The notes under the pieces are model-generated. The model did not search any database. It was not told the origin of the DNA and saw only the letters and a program-made list of their open reading frames with translations. Shown in pieces: positions 41,461 through 46,652 of a DNA stretch of 46,652 nucleotides. Positions within the stretch are counted from its first letter, which is position 1. Each line of letters starts with the position of its first letter. Position numbers and translations under genes: made by a program. Where the stretch lies: positions 1-46,652 of the forward strand of contig JAPWUD010000010.1 in NCBI GenBank assembly GCA_028275705.1. Reading direction: 5' to 3'. This stretch comes from Desulfurococcaceae archaeon (GTDB taxonomy: Archaea > Thermoproteota > Thermoprotei_A > Sulfolobales > Desulfurococcaceae).

Positions 41461-42807
41461 TTGATTAAGGTACACATAGGAGTAGATGATGTTGACTCAA
41501 TTAATGGTGGCTGCACAACACACTACGCTGTAAAACTAGCCTGGATGCTATATAGTAGGGGTGTAAAGTTCTTAGACTATCCAAATATTGTTAGATTAAA
41601 CCCCGCAATACCGTGGAAGACTAGGGGGAATGGAGCAGTTGCGCTTAGAATACTCGTGGAATCTGAGGACTCAATTAATGATATATGGGAATTGGCGAGT
41701 AGTACTTTGGATGAGTATAGTGGGGTTTTCAGAGACTCGAAGAAGCAGCCGGGCTTAATACTACACATTGGGGATATACCTTGGTTTTTCAAGTTTATTG
41801 CGGAGAAGGCTCTATATGACTTAGTTCCATTAGAGCTCGTTGATAGATTACTCGTGAAGAGCAATAGTACACGGGTGTATAGTCCGAGTGGTCGGAGGGG
41901 TTTAATAGGTGCTGTTGCAGCAGTTGGGTGTACTATGGAGACTAGTGATCACACATACGAGCTCTTAGCATATAGAAAGCAAGAGTATTGGGGTAGTCGT
42001 AGGTGTGTTAGTGAGGGGAGTGTTATCGCAGTGGATAGAGAGTACGGGGATTACTTAATACTAAACTATGACTACGAGTATGGTAGAGTCTTGATTACGC
42101 CGAGGGGTCCAGACCCAGTTCTACTTGGTTTGAGGGGGGAGGATCCTATTGTCTTACTCGAGGCGTATAAGAAGCTAGAGATTTGTGAGCCCGTTGATTA
42201 TACTTGCTTGTTTAGGACTAATCAGCATACAGATGCCCACTTACACAGTGTTGACTCTATTTGCAGTATAAGGCCATATATGTGTGTTAAGGTAAATGGT
42301 ATAGTTTCATCTAGGCCTATTCGGATACCTGGTGGACACGTTGTATTTAAGATTTGTAGTGGGGGCTGCTGTATAGATGTAGCTGCCTATGAGCCTACAA
42401 AGTCCTTTAGAGACATTGTTGAGAAACTCCGTGAGGGAGACTTAGTTGAAGTTATGGGTTGTACTAGGCCTCCCAGTAGTAGGCATGGATTGACAATAAA
42501 CCTCGAGAAAATAGTGGTTAGAGAAGTTGCTAGAGTAGTTGAGTATGTGAATCCAAAGTGCCCGAGGTGTGGTGGGACAATGGAGAGTGTGGGGAGGGGT
42601 AAGGGGTTTAGGTGTAGGAGGTGTGGTTATAGGGATCAATATGCATCTAAAACCCCAGTGTATGTAGAGCGCGATTTAAAGCCCGGTATTTATGAGCCTC
42701 CCCGGATTGCCTTTAAGCACTTAATGAAGCCTATCTCTAGGTTTGGAAGGGAGAAGAGAGTGTTTAGTGGTGTTTTAGTAGATGGGTTTATCCAGAGAGT
42801 TGGCTAG
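41461..42807 (+). CDS. tiaS: tRNA(Ile2) 2-agmatinylcytidine synthetase TiaS
   Basis: 448 residues. It attaches agmatine to C34 of tRNA-Ile(CAU) so that AUA is read. The N-terminal HIGVDDVDSINGGCTTHYA is the kinase-like motif, NPAIPWKTRGNGAVALRI follows, and LFRTNQHTDAHLHSV near residue 255 marks the next domain. An OB-fold region (VNGIVSSRPIRIPGGHVVFK) precedes a zinc ribbon with CPRCGG and CRRCGY near 360-385. GGGGAGG at 41448-41454 lies 6 nt before TTG 41461, the first base after the dys stop. High ATA usage in this genome fits the need for this modification. Confidence 0.9.
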   Translation: MIKVHIGVDDVDSINGGCTTHYAVKLAWMLYSRGVKFLDYPNIVRLNPAIPWKTRGNGAVALRILVESEDSINDIWELASSTLDEYSGVFRDSKKQPGLILHIGDIPWFFKFIAEKALYDLVPLELVDRLLVKSNSTRVYSPSGRRGLIGAVAAVGCTMETSDHTYELLAYRKQEYWGSRRCVSEGSVIAVDREYGDYLILNYDYEYGRVLITPRGPDPVLLGLRGEDPIVLLEAYKKLEICEPVDYTCLFRTNQHTDAHLHSVDSICSIRPYMCVKVNGIVSSRPIRIPGGHVVFKICSGGCCIDVAAYEPTKSFRDIVEKLREGDLVEVMGCTRPPSSRHGLTINLEKIVVREVARVVEYVNPKCPRCGGTMESVGRGKGFRCRRCGYRDQYASKTPVYVERDLKPGIYEPPRIAFKHLMKPISRFGREKRVFSGVLVDGFIQRVG

Positions 42808-42850
42808 TATTTATATTTGAAGCCTTATATGGATTAATTGGTGCATCTAC

Positions 42851-44059
42851 ATGTCTAGGGCATCTACACGTGTAAAGTCTATACCGGTGAATCCTCATAG
42901 ATTGCTTATATCGAAAGCCCATGATTTGAAGAGGCGTGGTGTTAGGGTATATGACTTCACAGCGGGTCAGCCTGGGCTACCTCCGAGCATGGAGGCATTG
43001 AATTACTTCATGGATCGTGTTAGGAGGGATCCATTCAATCACTTTAGATACATGCCTACTCAGGGATTACTAGAGTTGAGAGAGGCTATTTCCACAGACC
43101 TCAAGAAGTATGGTGGTATTGATGTTCCAAGTGATCAAATACTGGTAACCACGGGTGGAGCCGAGTCTTTATTGATAACTGTGTGGAGTCTACTCGATGA
43201 GGGTGACGCAATACTACTACTAGACCCCTCTTACAGTGTATACTGGGATCAAGCGAAATTCGCTGGTTTGAGAGTGGAGACGTGTACTCAGAGCTATGAG
43301 ACCGGATTCAACCCAGACCCAGAGTGTATTAAGGAGAAACTAGGGTCTAGGGCTAAGGCAATATTGTTTGCAAGCCCCGATAATCCAACATCGAGGGTTA
43401 TTAGTAGAGAGGTTGGAGAGACTATTATGGATGTTGCTAGGGAGAAGAAGGCGTGGGTTATATATGATGTTGCATACAAACACCTAGTCTACGATGGAGA
43501 GCACTTGTGGCTCGAGAAATACGACCCTGGCTTAGAGTACACTGTTGTGTGTGGATCATTCAGTAAAGACCTAGCTATACCAGGCGGTAGACTAGGCTAC
43601 ATCTATGGACCGAGAGACATCATCCCTGATCTAGTCAAAGTGAAGAGCATACTCGGCATAGTAGCACCTGTCCCAATGCAGTGGCTTGCATACTACTACT
43701 TAACAATGGGGTTTAAGGAGAAGTACCTAGCGGAAGTACTACCAGTGTATAGGAGGAGGAGGGATGCTGCATATGAGTCATTCAAAAAACTAATCCCCGA
43801 GGCTAGACTACACAAGCCACCTGCAAGCATGTATCTATTCCCAGACATTAACCCAATACTCGGGAAGCTTGGACTAAGCGACTTAGACTTCACAATTAAA
43901 CTAGCCGAGTCCAAGGGAGTGGTAATGCTGCCCGGCTCAATATTCGGCGAAGCTGGGAGAGGATACTTACGGATAACATTTGTAACTATGAGAGAGGATG
44001 AATTAGTAGAGGGGTTTAAACTACTCAGAGAATTCCTCGAGGAAAACAAAGCTTTATAA
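42851..44059 (+). CDS. PLP-dependent aminotransferase, class I/II
   Basis: 402 residues, the normal length. VYDFTAGQPGLPPSMEAL at the N-terminus, HFRYMPTQGLLELREAI, TTGGAESLLITVWSLL, ASPDNPTSRVIS and the Schiff-base region CGSFSKDLAIPGGRLGYIYG (lysine near residue 238) identify fold type I subgroup I. GRGYLRITF near the C-terminus contains the substrate carboxylate-binding Arg. Aspartate or aromatic aminotransferase is likely; specificity cannot be read. GGTG 7 nt before ATG 42851 is the ribosome-binding site. It stands 43 nt after TiaS. Confidence 0.87.
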   Translation: MSRASTRVKSIPVNPHRLLISKAHDLKRRGVRVYDFTAGQPGLPPSMEALNYFMDRVRRDPFNHFRYMPTQGLLELREAISTDLKKYGGIDVPSDQILVTTGGAESLLITVWSLLDEGDAILLLDPSYSVYWDQAKFAGLRVETCTQSYETGFNPDPECIKEKLGSRAKAILFASPDNPTSRVISREVGETIMDVAREKKAWVIYDVAYKHLVYDGEHLWLEKYDPGLEYTVVCGSFSKDLAIPGGRLGYIYGPRDIIPDLVKVKSILGIVAPVPMQWLAYYYLTMGFKEKYLAEVLPVYRRRRDAAYESFKKLIPEARLHKPPASMYLFPDINPILGKLGLSDLDFTIKLAESKGVVMLPGSIFGEAGRGYLRITFVTMREDELVEGFKLLREFLEENKAL

Positions 44060-44174
44060 ACTAAGACTACACCTATTTCTCCAAACTGGTATCCTATCCA
44101 TAATAGTGTTCAATAATAATTAACCAGTATGAAAATAAATAATATAGTTAAGTGAATAAGTAGAAGTGAGAATA

Positions 44175-44918
44175 ATGGAGACAGTTGAGTTAAAGAAAAA
44201 GATTCTCAATCTACTGAGAGAAGACGAAGAGTTTAGACTAGCAGTTGCAGGCCTCCTCGGCATGGACACTATACTTAGAGAGCTAAAGAAACTACGCGAA
44301 GACTTCCAGCACTTTGTGAGAGAGCAGGAGAAAAGGTGGGAGGAGGAGGCTAGGAGGTGGGAAGAGAACAATAAGAGATGGGAAGAGAATAACAAGAGAT
44401 GGGAGGAGGCATACAAGAGATTTGAAGCAATTGAGAAAAAGCTATTGGAGCACGATGAGAAATTCGAATCCATCAATAAAGAACTAAGGAGATTATCTAA
44501 AGCTGTGGCTGAGTTACAGGTAATTGTGGGCTCCATGGGGAGGAGGTGGGGTAGGGACCTCGAGAAAATGGTTTTAGAGATCTATAGGCATGCACTCGAG
44601 GAGAGGGGGATCGAGCCTGGTAAAGTCGAGAAGTTTAAGTATGTAGATAGAGAGGGCAGGTATCTTGGTAAGGGTGCTGTAATCGAGGTGGACATATATA
44701 TACACGACGATAAAGTATATCTCCTAGAGGTTAAGTCTCGGACGGAGCTTGAAGATGTAGAGTGGTTTAGTAGGAAGGTGAAGATAGTTGAGGAGATTAT
44801 TGGTAGGAAGGCGGAGAAGTATATAATTGTGACAGTGCATATTGACGACGATGCACTAATGAGAGCAATAGAGCTTGGATTAGACGTTGTTTATGGATCA
44901 GTAATACGCCTTGAATAA
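44175..44918 (+). CDS. Coiled-coil protein with C-terminal PD-(D/E)XK-like domain (DUF3782-like)
   Basis: About 247 residues. A helical start is followed by a coiled coil with a repeated seven-residue unit RWEENNK (about residues 60-80), encoded by three similar 21-bp repeats at roughly 44335-44405. The C-terminal half (from about 120) has MGRRWGRDLEKMVLEIY, then AVIEVDIYIHDDKVYLLEVKSR, a clear D...ExK metal site. Families of this build are abundant in crenarchaea, with no proven role. The repeat number may vary between strains. ATG 44175 is used; GTG 44166 is in frame. No strong ribosome-binding site is seen. Confidence 0.72.
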   Translation: METVELKKKILNLLREDEEFRLAVAGLLGMDTILRELKKLREDFQHFVREQEKRWEEEARRWEENNKRWEENNKRWEEAYKRFEAIEKKLLEHDEKFESINKELRRLSKAVAELQVIVGSMGRRWGRDLEKMVLEIYRHALEERGIEPGKVEKFKYVDREGRYLGKGAVIEVDIYIHDDKVYLLEVKSRTELEDVEWFSRKVKIVEEIIGRKAEKYIIVTVHIDDDALMRAIELGLDVVYGSVIRLE

Positions 44919-44958
44919 TTATTATAAAAAGTTATGAGCGATCCCGCTACTACAACCT

Positions 44959-46652
44959 CTATGAAATGAGACTCGCCTTCCTGAATTTAAGCCAGCCGAG
45001 TACAAATGGCATTATTATCCAAGCTATAGTGCTAGTTGCTACTAGCCATGGATTTACAACCTCCTTCAATACGTCTCCTGTTGGCAGTATACTGTACTCA
45101 CCCACCTCTTGGATCATGAAGTAGTACTGCATATAGTCCTGTATTCTCAACGGGTTGAAGTAGTTTAGTGTGTACTGGATTCTAGTAATCTCAGTTAATA
45201 TATTAACTCCCACACCCCTATAGATAAAGTAGACGATCAAGTATATTATTAGAGACCACAATATGCTGAATAGTACATATGATAATACTGATGCAACAAT
45301 GTATCTCGAGCCACTGGTGAGTGATCCTAGTAGGTAGCAGAATGAGTAGAATGCAATGAGTGATAGTACTAAGCCACCGTACAGGATTAATCCCCCTTGG
45401 ATGCTCGGGGACACGCCAGTCAATAGGTTTATAGAGGTCATTAAGGCAACATAGAATAAACTGGTGGCCGCGATCACCACTAAAACCCCTGCTGTAAACC
45501 TCACAGTATATAGTTCAAACCTCGTAATGGGCCTAGCAAGTATAAATTCGAGAGCGCCCTGAGACCTTGGCTTAGCAATATATACGTAGACCAAGTAAAG
45601 GACAATTATGGGGAAGAACGCTGTAAACAAGCCAAGACCAACACTACTAATCAACTGCATATAGATCATTCTCGCTGCTAAACCACTTTGTACAGTGTTA
45701 ACGGGGACTTCTAGTACAGTGTATTCTCTACTAGTATTACCACGCGAGTAAAGTACAAAGTAGTAGGCTGGAGCTCGCCTCAGGGTATTATTGAATAAGC
45801 TAGTCTCTATCTCCAAGGAGCTAATGCCTGGCTCTACAACACCGACTTTATTAAAGTACTTTTCTAAATCCCCAGGTTCAAATCTCACTGGGATATTGAT
45901 TAGCGTTGTGTTTGCACTAACTTTCCCCAAGTAGACTTCGAATTCTCCCCCACTAATACTATAAAGTGAGAGAATTAGTTTCGCCTTATCTGAGCCCGTG
46001 ATGTATATTAGAGAAGCGGATACATAGCCCCTAATGCTCTCTGGATTGGTAGGTGGAATATAAGTCATTGAATCATTAAGCACTACAATGGGGTATGTTG
46101 CACTAGGCCCAGGCGTTTCTACTAACACATAGATTGTTTTATTCTCTACTTGTAGTTGACTGTATTGCCTCCCACTGAACACTGAAACCAGCGTCATGCT
46201 TGAGCCGAATGGTGTAGTTGTATTTACGTATAGGCTACACCCGTACTCAGCCCCTATGTTAATGCCTAGGTTCCTCTCAACTACTACTCTTCCATTACTA
46301 CTCCGCACTACTCTCTCGTCTAATATATTGAGTAGTTTGTTTGCTCTATCTACAAATTCCTCTCTATTTGTAGATCCCAGTTCAGACACCAGTCTCTTCA
46401 ACTCCGTAGTGTTGTAGCATCCAAGTTTATAAGATACCTCACCATCTACTGGTCTATAATCTGGGTTTAATAGTAGTACTTCTAGTTTATAGTCTCCAGT
46501 CGAGGCATCAATAACCGAGTAGTACACTGCACTCTGGGAGGTAGTGGTCGTCGATATTGATGTTATAGCTAAGTATGCGAGTCCTATGCCCGATACTGTG
46601 AATAATAATAGTGTTAGTAGTACTGAGAGCCTTATTACTCCGCGTTTAAAAT
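44959..46652 (-). CDS. ABC-2 type transporter permease with large extracytoplasmic domain (5' end outside window)
   Basis: The frame stays open to the window edge, so the start is missing. The first visible residues form a helix (LSVLLTLLLFTVSGIGLAYL) upstream of GTG 46527, which therefore is not the real start. A beta-rich external domain of about 290 residues with many N-x-S/T sites follows. Then come about six helices; YIAKPRSQGALEFILARPITRFELYTVRFTAG is the loop pattern of ABC-2 permeases. The tail KFRKASLIS is cytoplasmic. An ATPase gene is expected beyond the edge. The substrate is unknown. Confidence 0.75.
   Translation of the reverse strand, partial: FKRGVIRLSVLLTLLLFTVSGIGLAYLAITSISTTTTSQSAVYYSVIDASTGDYKLEVLLLNPDYRPVDGEVSYKLGCYNTTELKRLVSELGSTNREEFVDRANKLLNILDERVVRSSNGRVVVERNLGINIGAEYGCSLYVNTTTPFGSSMTLVSVFSGRQYSQLQVENKTIYVLVETPGPSATYPIVVLNDSMTYIPPTNPESIRGYVSASLIYITGSDKAKLILSLYSISGGEFEVYLGKVSANTTLINIPVRFEPGDLEKYFNKVGVVEPGISSLEIETSLFNNTLRRAPAYYFVLYSRGNTSREYTVLEVPVNTVQSGLAARMIYMQLISSVGLGLFTAFFPIIVLYLVYVYIAKPRSQGALEFILARPITRFELYTVRFTAGVLVVIAATSLFYVALMTSINLLTGVSPSIQGGLILYGGLVLSLIAFYSFCYLLGSLTSGSRYIVASVLSYVLFSILWSLIIYLIVYFIYRGVGVNILTEITRIQYTLNYFNPLRIQDYMQYYFMIQEVGEYSILPTGDVLKEVVNPWLVATSTIAWIIMPFVLGWLKFRKASLIS

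Noticed and set aside
44120-44536. Minus-strand frame opposite the coiled-coil repeats
   Set aside because: Serine-rich shadow of the RWEENNK repeats on the other strand.
1-46652. CRISPR arrays or rRNA genes
   Set aside because: No regularly spaced repeats and no rRNA-like conserved sequence were seen.

Overview
The window looks like chromosome of a hyperthermophilic crenarchaeon (Thermoproteota), probably Desulfurococcales-like. The evidence is a cluster of archaeal families: AglB oligosaccharyltransferase, PCNA, an ESCRT-III/CdvB-type protein, deoxyhypusine synthase, TiaS, mannosyl-3-phosphoglycerate synthase, an archaeal pterin operon and a type IV pilin. Many genes appear to start at TTG or GTG, 5-8 nt after a GGTG-type Shine-Dalgarno. 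I used that rule to move several starts inward. Product names rest on recognised motifs; no database search was run.

Layout. 1-8.2 kb: small membrane proteins, mpgS, argF, aglB and a DUF1464 ASKHA protein. 8.2-17.1 kb: ESCRT-III-like protein, a nuclease-like protein, Mrp ATPase, threonine dehydratase, mevalonate kinase, a family 2 glycosyltransferase, an iron alcohol dehydrogenase and DUF763. 17.2-28.6 kb: prepilin peptidase, phosphate permease, a four-gene pterin operon (MptE-like, MptD-like, flavoprotein/ferredoxin, DHPS-like), an MscS channel, peroxiredoxin, an HD phosphohydrolase and a small exporter. 28.6-35.1 kb is accessory and damaged: a MATE transporter broken by an 846-bp inversion plus an insertion, RpiB, a pilin, a GT-C mannosyltransferase, an MCM helicase remnant, a frameshifted MFS gene and a pilin remnant. 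35.1-46.7 kb is again housekeeping: PhoH-like/KH ATPase and PCNA flanked by two paralogous unknowns, a nuclease-like protein, deoxyhypusine synthase, TiaS, an aminotransferase, a coiled-coil nuclease-like protein and a partial ABC permease.

The most notable signal is a set of short structured insertion elements of about 240-280 bp. Two copies (14900-15169 and 24305-24585) are clearly homologous. One sits inside the alcohol dehydrogenase gene as exactly 90 stop-free codons. The other sits between a TATA-like box and its gene and becomes the leader. A third element (29668-29908), with the same architecture but a different sequence, lies in the MATE gene. Flipping the 846-bp segment back and removing the third element gives an uninterrupted 472-residue MATE protein. 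The elements look like non-autonomous IS200/IS605-type units (terminal hairpin, no target duplication, GC-rich folded core), but that origin is inference.

The pilin, prepilin peptidase, AglB and the mannosyltransferase could together make glycosylated surface pili. The pterin operon would make the C1-carrier pterin.
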